Below are positions 18,037 to 26,361 of a DNA stretch of 64,000 bases, in pieces. Source of the DNA: RYN-230 sp963844695 (GTDB taxonomy: Bacteria; Actinomycetota; Actinomycetes; Streptosporangiales; Streptosporangiaceae); assembly GCA_963844695.1 (NCBI GenBank), contig CAWJPL010000034.1:1-64000 (forward strand). Direction: 5' to 3'. The notes beneath the pieces are model-generated. The model ran no database searches and was not told the DNA's origin. It worked only from the letters and a program-made list of their open reading frames with translations. The stretch's first letter is position 1; each line of letters opens with the position of its first letter. The position numbers and the translations under genes were made by a program.

Positions 18037-20338
18037 GAACCTCGTCGAGGGTCTGGAGGAGAAGGTCGGCGTGTTCGCGCCGGAAGACCAGAGGCGGCCG
18101 GATCTTGAGCACGTTTCCGGCTGGGCCGGTCGCGCTGAGTAGTACGCCCCGCTCGCGCAGGACCTCAGCCGCCCGCTCAGCGTGCGCAGCGGCCGGCGTA
18201 CCGCTCTCATCGGTCAGTTCGACGCCGATCAGGAGACCTTCGCCCCGGACGTCCCCGATAAGGGGATGCCGTCCGGCGAGTGTCAGCAGGCCCTGCCGGA
18301 GGTAGCCGCCGGTCTCCGCGGCGTTGGCCACCAGACCCTCGTCCTCGATGACGGCCAGGACCGCGAGCGCGGCCGCGCAGGCGACCGGGTTCCCGCCGAA
18401 GGTGCTGAACAGCTCGACCTCTTCGGGAACGGCCCCGAGGAGCTCGGAGCGGACGACGAGCGCGGCGACCGGGAAGCCGTTGCCCATCGGCTTGCCCATC
18501 ACCACCATGTCGGGCTCGATCCCTGAGGCCTGGAAGCTCCACAGGTGCGTCCCGGAGCGGCCGTGACCGGCTTGCACTTCGTCGGCCACCACCAGCCCGC
18601 CCAGCGCCCGGGCCCTGCGGGCTGCTTCGCGCAGGTAGACCGGAGGAGGCGACAGAATGCCGTCGGCGGTAAAGGCCGGGTCCAGGTACAGGGCGGCGAG
18701 GCCGTGGTCGCCGAGCGCCCGGGCGGCGTCGTCCAGGTGGGCGGCGTACCGCTGCGCCCACCCATCCTGTTCCCGCCGGTACGGGCCGCGGTACCCGTCG
18801 GGGCCGGGGATCGTGGCCACGTGGCCCGGTCGCTCACCCTTGGCCCACTCTTCGGGTGACAGGGCGTGCGTGGCCTCGGTCAGGCCGTGATACGCGTACG
18901 CGGTCACGATCGCGCCGGACCGCCCGGTGGCCGCCCGGGCGATCCGCCAGGCCAGGTCGTTGGCCTCGCTGCCGGAGTTCACCACCAGGACGGCGTCCAG
19001 CTCTGGCGGCAGGGTGGCTTTCAGCCGTTCAGCGAGCTCGACGATGGCTTCGTGCAGATAGCGGCTGTGGGTCGCCAGCAGCCGCTGCTGCTCCGTGACC
19101 GCCCGCACGACCTGGGGATGGCTGTGGCCGACCACGGGCACGTTGTTGTAGCAGTCGAGGTACCGGCGGTCTTCGGCGTCGAACAGCCAGACACCCTCGC
19201 CGCGGACCAGGTGCACGGGATGTTCGTAGAACAGCGGTGAGCGGGGCAGCGCCCGGCGGCGGCGCGCCAGCAGGTCGCTGGTGGCCGACGTCCGGTAGGG
19301 AAGCCCCCGGCAGGCCTCGCGGAAACGCCGCGCGACGGCGTCGATCCCCAGCGCCTCAATCGCGTCGAGGAGCGCGCGAGCTCCCGGCTCGCCACTCGCG
19401 GCGTAGGCGGCGTTGTCCGGATAGAGGCCCTGCCGCCAGGCGGTGATCGTGATCTCGGTGGCTAGCCTGGCCGTCACCAGGTCTGCGAGCAGGCCGGCCT
19501 CTTCGTCTTCGAGTGGCGTCACCGACACGTAGCCGCGGATCAGCGCGTCCGCGGCCTCGATCGCGTCTTCGCGGCCGTGCAGCACGTCAGCGATGGTGAC
19601 GGCGAGATCGCAGACCAGCGGCGCGTGGGTCATGTCCCCGAAGTCCACGATCCCGCTGACCCGAAGGTCATCTCCCAGCAGCACGTTGTCCAGGCTCATG
19701 TCCCCGTGGATCACCTGGGCTCGCAGCGCGGGAAGCGCCGGTTCGACCACGGCCTGGAACCGGTCCAGAACCCGCTCCACCTGGGCTCGGCGAAGGTCGT
19801 CGGACAGATGAGGAAGCAGCGGGCGGAGCTTGGGCAGGTGGGTGATGTCCCACAGGATCTCGTAGTCGGCGGCAGGGTGGAAAAAGCCCCGCAGCGCGCG
19901 CCCCAGGCGGGCCGTGGTCTGCCCATGGGACCAGATCGCCTCGGTGGTGAGCGCGGTGTTCACGGTCACCCGACCAGGCAGGAACGTGAAGAGCCGTGCT
20001 GGGTAGTTCCGGCCGTCCGGCCCGGCCACCTCGACCCAGGATTCCCCGGTCACCGTGGGCAGGGCACGCATCACGGGCAGACCCGGATCCACCCGCTCGA
20101 TATGGCGCAGCGCGGCCGTCTGCATCTCCAGAACAGGCCGGTCGTCCGCCGGATTAGAGATCTTGAACAGGAAACGCTGCCCACCGGGCGTGTCCACCCG
20201 GAAGTTCTGGTCCCGTTCGCCCGCCAGCGGCCGGAGCGATGACGATTCGACGCCGAAGGCCTCCCGCAGGATCTGCCCCGCTGCCTCCTCGCCGAAGGCA
20301 GGTGGCGTGCTCTCCAGGGGGTCAGGGCGCTGCACCAT
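17990..20338 (-). CDS. Kinase (APH/AGPHD1-like) fused to class-III aminotransferase/phospho-lyase, copy 1
   Basis: 782 residues. N-terminal kinase (about 1-340) with VIHGDMSLDNVLL (catalytic loop HGDxxxxN) and IVDFGDM (metal-binding DFG-like). C-terminal PLP fold-type I class-III aminotransferase (about 360-775) with NSGSEANDLAWRIAR, VVADEVQAGHGRSG and the Schiff-base lysine in VVMGKPMGNGFP. Human relatives act separately: hydroxylysine kinase AGPHD1 and the phospho-lyases ETNPPL/PHYKPL. A kinase plus phospho-lyase on one chain fits phosphorylation of an amino-alcohol followed by elimination of phosphate and ammonia; the substrate is inferred only. The last eight residues come from sequence outside the duplicated unit. 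It lies downstream of a CapA-like gene. Confidence 0.87.
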   Translation of the reverse strand: MVQRPDPLESTPPAFGEEAAGQILREAFGVESSSLRPLAGERDQNFRVDTPGGQRFLFKISNPADDRPVLEMQTAALRHIERVDPGLPVMRALPTVTGESWVEVAGPDGRNYPARLFTFLPGRVTVNTALTTEAIWSHGQTTARLGRALRGFFHPAADYEILWDITHLPKLRPLLPHLSDDLRRAQVERVLDRFQAVVEPALPALRAQVIHGDMSLDNVLLGDDLRVSGIVDFGDMTHAPLVCDLAVTIADVLHGREDAIEAADALIRGYVSVTPLEDEEAGLLADLVTARLATEITITAWRQGLYPDNAAYAASGEPGARALLDAIEALGIDAVARRFREACRGLPYRTSATSDLLARRRRALPRSPLFYEHPVHLVRGEGVWLFDAEDRRYLDCYNNVPVVGHSHPQVVRAVTEQQRLLATHSRYLHEAIVELAERLKATLPPELDAVLVVNSGSEANDLAWRIARAATGRSGAIVTAYAYHGLTEATHALSPEEWAKGERPGHVATIPGPDGYRGPYRREQDGWAQRYAAHLDDAARALGDHGLAALYLDPAFTADGILSPPPVYLREAARRARALGGLVVADEVQAGHGRSGTHLWSFQASGIEPDMVVMGKPMGNGFPVAALVVRSELLGAVPEEVELFSTFGGNPVACAAALAVLAVIEDEGLVANAAETGGYLRQGLLTLAGRHPLIGDVRGEGLLIGVELTDESGTPAAAHAERAAEVLRERGVLLSATGPAGNVLKIRPPLVFRREHADLLLQTLDEVLTSSGDAIPRGRLRS

Positions 20339-20364
20339 AGGCCCGAAGGGTATCTTGCGGCCGG

Positions 20365-20423
20365 CCAGCCACCTCCGTCCCGGTCAACCAGCCACCTTCG
20401 TGCGGTCTACCAGCCACCTTCGT
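20365..20423. repeat. Three direct repeats between CapA-like and kinase-aminotransferase genes, unit 1
   Basis: CCAGCCACCTCCGT at 20365-20378 and CCAGCCACCTTCGT at 20388-20401 and 20410-20423, with start-to-start spacings of 23 and 22 bp, near two helical turns. They fill the 101-bp gap upstream of the kinase-aminotransferase start, so they could be operator repeats; a neutral minisatellite is also possible. Confidence 0.65.
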
Positions 20424-20439
20424 CCGGCCGGGGGTGCGG

Positions 20440-21596
20440 TCAGGGCGCCTTGACCACCCCGGACGGCAGGATGCGCGCGGCGCTCGCGCCGAAGTCCTCC
20501 GCGGACAGCCTGGCGGTGAACCCGATGGCCCCCCCGCCGGGCACAGGCTGGCCCTGCCCGATGAACTGCACCGGGTAGATCCGGGCCCGCTTGAACCGGC
20601 CGGCCGACGACAGCGTCACGTGCAGGACCATGCTCATGTCAAAGTTGCCCTCAGTAGCGAAGTCGCCGTAGCTGGCGAAGTTTCCCATGCTGTAGGCGAT
20701 GAGATGGTGCTTGTAGAACTGCATGCCCCTGAGCACGTGCGGACCGCTCCCGATGACCAGGCTGGCGCCCGCGTCGATGGCCATGTGCGCGAACGCCTCG
20801 GCGTTACCGCGGTCCTCGCCGAGGAAGTCTTCTTCCCGGCCGGTCACCTGGTCGGCGGTGGAGCCCTCCGCGCCGGCGTGCATGTAGACCACGACGACAT
20901 GTGCTTCCCGGGCCGCGTGCGCGATGAGTGCCTGCGCCGCGGGCAGGTCGAGAAGATCCGCGTCGTAGGAGTAGGGCGCGAAGGCCACGAACGCGACCTT
21001 GATCTTGTGCGCCGTGACCAGGGTTATCTCCCCGGGCAGCCCGGTCTGGGCCAGGCCTGCCGCATGGATCGCCTGAACCGTCTGGGCCTGGCCTGTCGCG
21101 CCGAAGTCGAACGAGTGGTTGTTGGCGTCGTTGAGGACGGTGAACCCGGCGTGCTTGAGGTAACGCGCGTAGCTGGGCGGGTCCCGGAAGGCGAAACAGT
21201 CCGGGTCCGGGCGCTTCACGGGACCGCATTTGCTGACTGTCGCGGTCGTGAGCGTGCCTTCGAGGTTGCCGAAGACGATCTGGGCGCCAGCACCGAGGAT
21301 CGGCTCGACCCGGTCGAAGTAGGCCGCTGGGTCGGCGGGGAGGTCGGGCGTGTTCCCGAGCATCGTGTCGCCGACGGCTGCGATGGTCACCGACGCGCTT
21401 TTCGTGGTAGCGCCTGGCCCCGCGCCCGCCTGGCCTGCTGCGCTGCTGCTGGCCCGGGGGCTGGCTGGCCGGCCGCGGCCGACGACGATGAGGCGGCGGG
21501 CGACGTCCCGGTGCCGCTGGCGGGGTGATGGTCAGACGTGCAGGCTGAAAGACACAGCAGGGTAGCCAGGCCGATGACGGCACATGATCTCTTCAA
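20440..21596 (-). pseudogene. CapA-like metallophosphatase lipoprotein, copy 1, N-terminal frameshift
   Basis: Catalytic part identical in layout to copy 2: VGDTMLG, GNLEGTLT, NDANNHSFDFG, VVYMHAG and GSGPHVLRG. Compared with copy 2, one C is missing in the run at about 21468-21471 (GGCCGG instead of GGCCCGG), which separates the lipoprotein signal (21596 to about 21470) from the enzyme domain. If real, this copy would lack membrane anchoring or not be made at all. The intact second copy is 3.88 kb away, so loss may be tolerated. Confidence 0.85.
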
Positions 21597-21752
21597 GACA
21601 GCTCGCCCCCCGCTGTTGGCCCCTAGGCAGCGCGGCCAGCTGCGAGTCCGCCGTGGCCAGGCCAGGCCGGATCCGCGCTGCGTGTGGATCAACCTAGCCT
21701 GAGAGACGCGGCCGGGCCCAGGGACTCGCAGGTCCCGCGGGCCCGCCGGTGG

Positions 21753-21898
21753 TCACTTGCCCGCGGTCACTGCTTTCAGCTCGTCCAGCGACTCCTGGAT
21801 GAGCCGCGGCAGTCCTGCTCGCTGTCCCCGCCGACCCAGAGCCCGAACGCGATCTTGAAGACCGCGATCCCCGCCTCCGCGGTCAGGCTCGCGGCCGG
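21753..21898 (-). pseudogene. TetR 3' fragment at the duplication junction
   Basis: The last 48 codons of the TetR gene found intact at 25634-26200, from AASLTAEAGIAVFKIAFG to the stop. It is cut at 21898 by the start of unit 2 and carries a one-base deletion (CAGTCCTG for CAGATCCTG near 21812). It lacks start, HTH and promoter and is a by-product of the tandem duplication. Its 3' end is read in frame by the copy 2 aminotransferase gene. Confidence 0.9.
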
Positions 21899-24218
21899 CG
21901 TCCCCGGAAGACGTGAGAACCTCGTCGAGGGTCTGGAGGAGGAGGTCGGCGTGTTCGCGCCGGAAGACGAGAGGCGGCCGGATCTTGAGCACGTTTCCGG
22001 CTGGGCCGGTCGCGCTGAGTAGTACGCCCCGCTCGCGCAGGGCCTCAGCCGCCCGCTCAGCGTGCGCAGCGGCCGGCGTACCGCTCTCATCGGTCAGTTC
22101 GACGCCGATCAGGAGACCTTCGCCCCGGACGTCCCCGATAAGGGGATGCCGTCCGGCGAGTGTCAGCAGGCCCTGCCGGAGGTAGCCGCCGGTCTCCGCG
22201 GCGTTGGCCACCAGACCCTCGTCCTCGATGACGGCCAGGACCGCGAGCGCGGCCGCGCAGGCGACCGGGTTCCCGCCGAAGGTGCTGAACAGCTCGACCT
22301 CTTCGGGAACGGCCCCGAGGAGCTCGGACCGGACGACGAGCGCGGCGACCGGGAAGCCGTTGCCCATCGGCTTGCCCATCACCACCATGTCGGGCTCGAT
22401 CCCTGAGGCCTGGAAGCTCCACAGGTGCGTCCCGGAGCGGCCGTGACCGGCTTGCACTTCGTCGGCCACCACCAGCCCGCCCAGCGCCCGGGCCCTGCGG
22501 GCTGCTTCGCGCAGGTAGACCGGAGGAGGCGACAGAATGCCGTCGGCGGTAAAGGCCGGGTCCAGGTACAGGGCGGCGAGGCCGTGGTCGCCGAGCGCCC
22601 GGGCGGCGTCGTCCAGGTGGGCGGCGTACCGCTGCGCCCACCCATCCTGTTCCCGCCGGTACGGGCCGCGGTACCCGTCGGGGCCGGGGATCGTGGCCAC
22701 GTGGCCCGGTCGCTCACCCTTGGCCCACTCTTCGGGTGACAGGGCGTGCGTGGCCTCGGTCAGGCCGTGATACGCGTACGCGGTCACGATCGCGCCGGAC
22801 CGCCCGGTGGCCGCCCGGGCGATCCGCCAGGCCAGGTCGTTGGCCTCGCTGCCGGAGTTCACCACCAGGACGGCGTCCAGCTCTGGCGGCAGGGTGGCTT
22901 TCAGCCGTTCAGCGAGCTCGACGATGGCTTCGTGCAGATAGCGGCTGTGGGTCGCCAGCAGCCGCTGCTGCTCCGTGACCGCCCGCACGACCTGGGGATG
23001 GCTGTGGCCGACCACGGGCACGTTGTTGTAGCAGTCGAGGTACCGGCGGTCTTCGGCGTCGAACAGCCAGACACCCTCGCCGCGGACCAGGTGCACGGGA
23101 TGTTCGTAGAACAGCGGTGAGCGGGGCAGCGCCCGGCGGCGGCGCGCCAGCAGGTCGCTGGTGGCCGACGTCCGGTAGGGAAGCCCCCGGCAGGCCTCGC
23201 GGAAACGCCGCGCGACGGCGTCGATCCCCAGCGCCTCGATCGCGTCGAGGAGCGCGCGAGCTCCCGGCTCGCCACTCGCGGCGTAGGCGGCGTTGTCCGG
23301 ATAGAGGCCCTGCCGCCAGGCGGTGATCGTGATCTCGGTGGCTAGCCTGGCCGTCACCAGGTCGGCGAGCAGGCTGGCCTCTTCGTCTTCGAGTGGCGTC
23401 ACCGACACGTAGCCGCGGATCAGCGCGTCCGCGGCCTCGATCGCGTCTTCGCGGCCGTGCAGCACGTCAGCGATGGTGACGGCGAGATCGCAGACCAGCG
23501 GCGCGTGGGTCATGTCCCCGAAGTCCACGATCCCGCTGACCCGAAGGTCATCTCCCAGCAGCACGTTGTCCAGGCTCATGTCCCCGTGGATCACCTGGGC
23601 TCGCAGCGCGGGCAGCGCCGGTTCGACCACGGCCTGGAACCGGTCCAGAACCCGCTCCACCTGGGCTCGGCGAAGGTCGTCGGACAGATGAGGAAGCAGC
23701 GGGCGGAGCTTGGGCAGGTGGGTGATGTCCCACAGGATCTCGTAGTCGGCGGCAGGGTGGAAAAAGCCCCGCAGCGCCCGCCCCAGGCGGGCCGTGGTCT
23801 GCCCATGGGACCAGATCGCCTCGGTGGTGAGCGCGGTGTTCACGATCACCCGACCAGGCAGGAACGTGAAGAGCCGTGCTGGGTAGTTCCGGCCGTCCGG
23901 CCCGGCCACCTCGACCCAGGACTCCCCGGTCACCGTGGGCAGGGCACGCATCACGGGCAGACCCGGATCCACCCGCTCGATGTGGCGCAGCGCGGCCGCC
24001 TGCATCTCCAGAACGGGCCGGTCGTCCGCCGGATTAGAGATCTTGAACAGGAAGCGCTGCCCGCCGGGCGTGTCCACCCGGAAGTTCTGGTCCCGTTCGC
24101 CCGCCAGCGGCCGGAGCGATGACGATTCGACGCCGAAGCCCTCCCGCAGGATCTGCCTCGCTGCCTCCTCGCCGAAGGCAGGTGGCGTGCTCTCCAGGGG
24201 GTCAGGGCGCTGCACCAT
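21753..24218 (-). CDS. Kinase/class-III aminotransferase fusion, copy 2, with TetR-derived tail
   Basis: 821 residues, 98-99% identical to copy 1 over about 770 residues. Differences include RQILREGFG for GQILREAFG, AAALRH for TAALRH and AAEALRER for AAEVLRER; all kinase (HGDMSLDN, DFGDM) and PLP (GKPMGNG) motifs are kept. Past EVLTSSGDA the frame crosses the duplication junction, reads about 30 residues out of frame through the TetR remnant, then because of a one-base deletion finishes in the TetR frame (LPRLIQESLDELKAVTAGK). The foreign tail is therefore about 50 residues. Whether the fused enzyme works is unknown; the CapA-like copy 2 lies directly upstream. Confidence 0.87.
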   Translation of the reverse strand: MVQRPDPLESTPPAFGEEAARQILREGFGVESSSLRPLAGERDQNFRVDTPGGQRFLFKISNPADDRPVLEMQAAALRHIERVDPGLPVMRALPTVTGESWVEVAGPDGRNYPARLFTFLPGRVIVNTALTTEAIWSHGQTTARLGRALRGFFHPAADYEILWDITHLPKLRPLLPHLSDDLRRAQVERVLDRFQAVVEPALPALRAQVIHGDMSLDNVLLGDDLRVSGIVDFGDMTHAPLVCDLAVTIADVLHGREDAIEAADALIRGYVSVTPLEDEEASLLADLVTARLATEITITAWRQGLYPDNAAYAASGEPGARALLDAIEALGIDAVARRFREACRGLPYRTSATSDLLARRRRALPRSPLFYEHPVHLVRGEGVWLFDAEDRRYLDCYNNVPVVGHSHPQVVRAVTEQQRLLATHSRYLHEAIVELAERLKATLPPELDAVLVVNSGSEANDLAWRIARAATGRSGAIVTAYAYHGLTEATHALSPEEWAKGERPGHVATIPGPDGYRGPYRREQDGWAQRYAAHLDDAARALGDHGLAALYLDPAFTADGILSPPPVYLREAARRARALGGLVVADEVQAGHGRSGTHLWSFQASGIEPDMVVMGKPMGNGFPVAALVVRSELLGAVPEEVELFSTFGGNPVACAAALAVLAVIEDEGLVANAAETGGYLRQGLLTLAGRHPLIGDVRGEGLLIGVELTDESGTPAAAHAERAAEALRERGVLLSATGPAGNVLKIRPPLVFRREHADLLLQTLDEVLTSSGDAGREPDRGGGDRGLQDRVRALGRRGQRAGLPRLIQESLDELKAVTAGK

Positions 24219-24244
24219 AGGCCCGAAGGGTATCTTGCGGCCGG

Positions 24245-24303
24245 CCAGCCACCTCCGTCCCGGTCAACCAGCCACCTTCGTGCGGTCTACCAGCCACCTT
24301 CGT
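24245..24303. repeat. Three direct repeats between CapA-like and kinase-aminotransferase genes, unit 2
   Basis: Same three CCAGCCACCT(C/T)CGT elements with the same spacing as in unit 1 (offset 3880 bp) and no substitutions. They are upstream of the second kinase-aminotransferase start. Confidence 0.65.
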
Positions 24304-24319
24304 CCGGCCGGGGGTGCGG

Positions 24320-25477
24320 TCAGGGCGCCTTGACCACCCCGGACGGCAGGATGCGCGCGGCGCTCGCGCCGAAGTCCTCCGCGGACAGCCTGGCGGTGAA
24401 CCCGATGGCCCCCCCGCCGGGCACAGGCTGGCCCTGCCCGATGAACTGCACCGGGTAGATCCGGGCCCGCTTGAACCGGCCGGCCGACGACAGCGTCACG
24501 TGCAGGACCATGCTCATGTCAAAGTTGCCCTCAGTAGCGAAGTCGCCGTAGCTGGCGAAGTTTCCCATGCTGTAGGCGATGAGATGGTGCTTGTAGAACT
24601 GCATGCCCCTGAGCACGTGCGGACCGCTCCCGATGACCAGGCTGGCGCCCGCGTCGATGGCCATGTGCGCGAACGCCTCGGCGTTACCGCGGTCCTCGCC
24701 GAGGAAGTCCTCTTCCCGGCCGGTCACCTGGTCGGCGGTGGAGCCCTCCGCGCCGGCGTGCATGTAGACCACGACGACATGTGCTTCCCGGGCCGCGTGC
24801 GCGATGAGTGCCTGCGCCGCGGGCAGGTCGAGAAGATCCGCGTCGTAGGAGTAGGGCGCGAAGGCCACGAACGCGACCTTGATCTTGTGCGCCGTGACCA
24901 GGGTTATCTCCCCGGGCAGCCCGGTCTGGGCCAGGCCTGCCGCATGGATCGCCTGAACCGTCTGGGCCTGGCCTGCCGCGCCGAAGTCGAACGAGTGGTT
25001 GTTGGCGTCGTTGAGGACGGTGAACCCGGCCTGCTTGAGGTAACGCGCGTAGCTGGGCGGGTCCCGGAAGGCGAAACAGTCCGGGTCCGGGCGCTTCACG
25101 GGACCGCATTTGCTGACTGTCGCGGTCGTGAGCGTGCCTTCGAGGTTGCCGAAGACGATCTGGGCGCCAGCACCGAGGATCGGCTCGACCCGGTCGAAGT
25201 AGGCCGCAGGGTCCGCGGGGAGGTCGGGCGTGTTCCCGAGCATCGTGTCGCCGACGGCTGCGATGGTCACCGACGCGCTTTTCGTGGTAGCGCCCGGCCC
25301 CGCGCCCGCCTGGCCTGCTGCGCTGCTGCTGGCCCGGGGGCTGGCTGGCCCGGCCGCGGCCGACGACGATGACGCGGCCGGCGACGTCCCGGTGCCGCTG
25401 GCGGAGTGATGGTCAGACGTGCAGGCTGAAAGACACAGCAGGGTAGCCAGGCCGATGACGGCACATGATCTCTTCAA
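24320..25477 (-). CDS. CapA-like metallophosphatase lipoprotein, copy 2 (intact)
   Basis: 385 residues from a TTG at 25477 with GGGGG about nine bases upstream; the start gives a perfect lipoprotein signal (LKRSCAVIGLATLLCLSAC, lipobox LSAC, Cys 19). A Ser/Ala/Gly-rich linker (about residues 22-65) precedes the calcineurin-like CapA fold with VGDTMLG, GNLEGTLT, NDANNHSFDFG, VVYMHAG, GSGPHVLRG and YSMGNFASYGD. CapA/PgsA relatives take part in poly-gamma-glutamate export or in hydrolysis of cell-surface substrates. No capB or capC is present, so a capsule role is doubtful. Adjacent to the kinase-aminotransferase gene. Confidence 0.88.
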   Translation of the reverse strand: MKRSCAVIGLATLLCLSACTSDHHSASGTGTSPAASSSSAAAGPASPRASSSAAGQAGAGPGATTKSASVTIAAVGDTMLGNTPDLPADPAAYFDRVEPILGAGAQIVFGNLEGTLTTATVSKCGPVKRPDPDCFAFRDPPSYARYLKQAGFTVLNDANNHSFDFGAAGQAQTVQAIHAAGLAQTGLPGEITLVTAHKIKVAFVAFAPYSYDADLLDLPAAQALIAHAAREAHVVVVYMHAGAEGSTADQVTGREEDFLGEDRGNAEAFAHMAIDAGASLVIGSGPHVLRGMQFYKHHLIAYSMGNFASYGDFATEGNFDMSMVLHVTLSSAGRFKRARIYPVQFIGQGQPVPGGGAIGFTARLSAEDFGASAARILPSGVVKAP

Positions 25478-25633
25478 GACAGCTCGCCCCCCGCTGTTGG
25501 CCCCTAGGCAGCCCGGCCAGCTGCGAGTCCGCCGTGGCCAGGCCAGGCCGGATCCGCGCTGCGTGTGGATCAACCTAGCCTGAGAGACGCGGCCGGGCCC
25601 AGGGACTCGCAGGTCCCGCGGGCCCGCCGGTGG

Positions 25634-26200
25634 TCACTTGCCCGCGGTCACTGCTTTCAGCTCGTCCAGCGACTCCTGGATGAGCCGCGGCAGATCCTGC
25701 TCGCTGTCCCCGCCGACCCAGAGCCCGAACGCGATCTTGAAGACCGCGATCCCCGCCTCCGCGGTCAGGCTCGCGGCCGGCTCACCGACTCCCCGCTGGC
25801 GCAGCGCGCCCGCGAGCGCTGAGGCGAGTGAGGCGAGCTTGATCAGCTCGCGCTCCTGGAGTTCGGTGTTCGCGGCGATGATGGCCTGGCGTTGCCGGGC
25901 GGCTTCGCGGCGTTCCTGGAGGAGGACGCCGGCCACCTCGACGGCGGCGGCAATCGCGTCGATCGGAGCTGCGGAGTCAGGAGCGCTGGCGACGGCGCTG
26001 ACCAGATGTTCCTGCAAGGCGGCCGACCCCCAGAACAGAACCTCGCGTTTGTCCGCGAAGTGCCGGAAGAACGTCCGCTCCGTGAGTCCGGCCCGCTTGG
26101 CGATCTCCGCCACCGTGGTCTGCTCGAACCCGCGCTCGAGGTAGAGCTCCATGGCCGCCTGCTCCAGACGGCCACGCGCGTTCGGCTCCCAGCGACCCAT
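25634..26200 (-). CDS. TetR-family transcriptional regulator
   Basis: 188 residues from the ATG at 26200. An upstream ATG at 26233 lies inside the operator palindrome and is less likely. The N-terminal HTH reads RGRLEQAAMELYLERGFEQTTVAEIAKRAGLTERTFFRHFADKREVL, typical of TetR/AcrR. The C-terminal ligand domain (about residues 65-188) has no assignable family. It sits upstream of the CapA-like and kinase-aminotransferase genes on the same strand, and its 3' end is part of the duplicated unit. A perfect inverted repeat just upstream suggests autoregulation. Confidence 0.92.
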   Translation of the reverse strand: MGRWEPNARGRLEQAAMELYLERGFEQTTVAEIAKRAGLTERTFFRHFADKREVLFWGSAALQEHLVSAVASAPDSAAPIDAIAAAVEVAGVLLQERREAARQRQAIIAANTELQERELIKLASLASALAGALRQRGVGEPAASLTAEAGIAVFKIAFGLWVGGDSEQDLPRLIQESLDELKAVTAGK

Positions 26201-26227
26201 GCCCAGATCGTACTTGATGGCAGCAAC

Positions 26228-26253
26228 TGTCATCAGATGCTGACCTGATGACA
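26228..26253. promoter_or_regulatory. TetR operator palindrome
   Basis: Perfect 9-bp arms TGTCATCAG (26228-26236) and CTGATGACA (26245-26253) with an 8-bp spacer, 28 bp before the preferred TetR start. Arm length and TGTCA/TGACA ends are typical of TetR sites. Confidence 0.75.
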
Positions 26254-26361
26254 GGCCCCGTCCTTGAGCAGGCGGCGGCCCTCCTCGCTGGCCCCGGGCC
26301 TGGTCGGTGGCCAGGCCCGGGTCAGCCGGGTGTCATCACATCCGCCTCGTCCGCGGCCGCG

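Larger units (their letters stand above)
18019..25779. repeat. 3.88 kb direct tandem duplication (two units)
   Basis: Unit 1 runs from about 18019 to 21898 and unit 2 from about 21899 to 25779. By eye they differ at about 28 substitutions and two single-base deletions (both in unit 1), roughly 99.3% identical. The left edge starts CGTCCCCGGAAG in both; the right edge ends CAGGCTCGCGGCCGG in both. After unit 2 the TetR gene continues; after unit 1 unit 2 begins. Each unit carries the kinase-aminotransferase gene, a CapA-like gene and 144-146 bp of TetR 3' end. Confidence 0.93.

Noticed and set aside
24320..25477. Capsule (poly-gamma-glutamate) synthesis locus based on the CapA-like genes
   Set aside because: No capB, capC or capE homologue is present anywhere in the window; CapA-like enzymes have wider roles.
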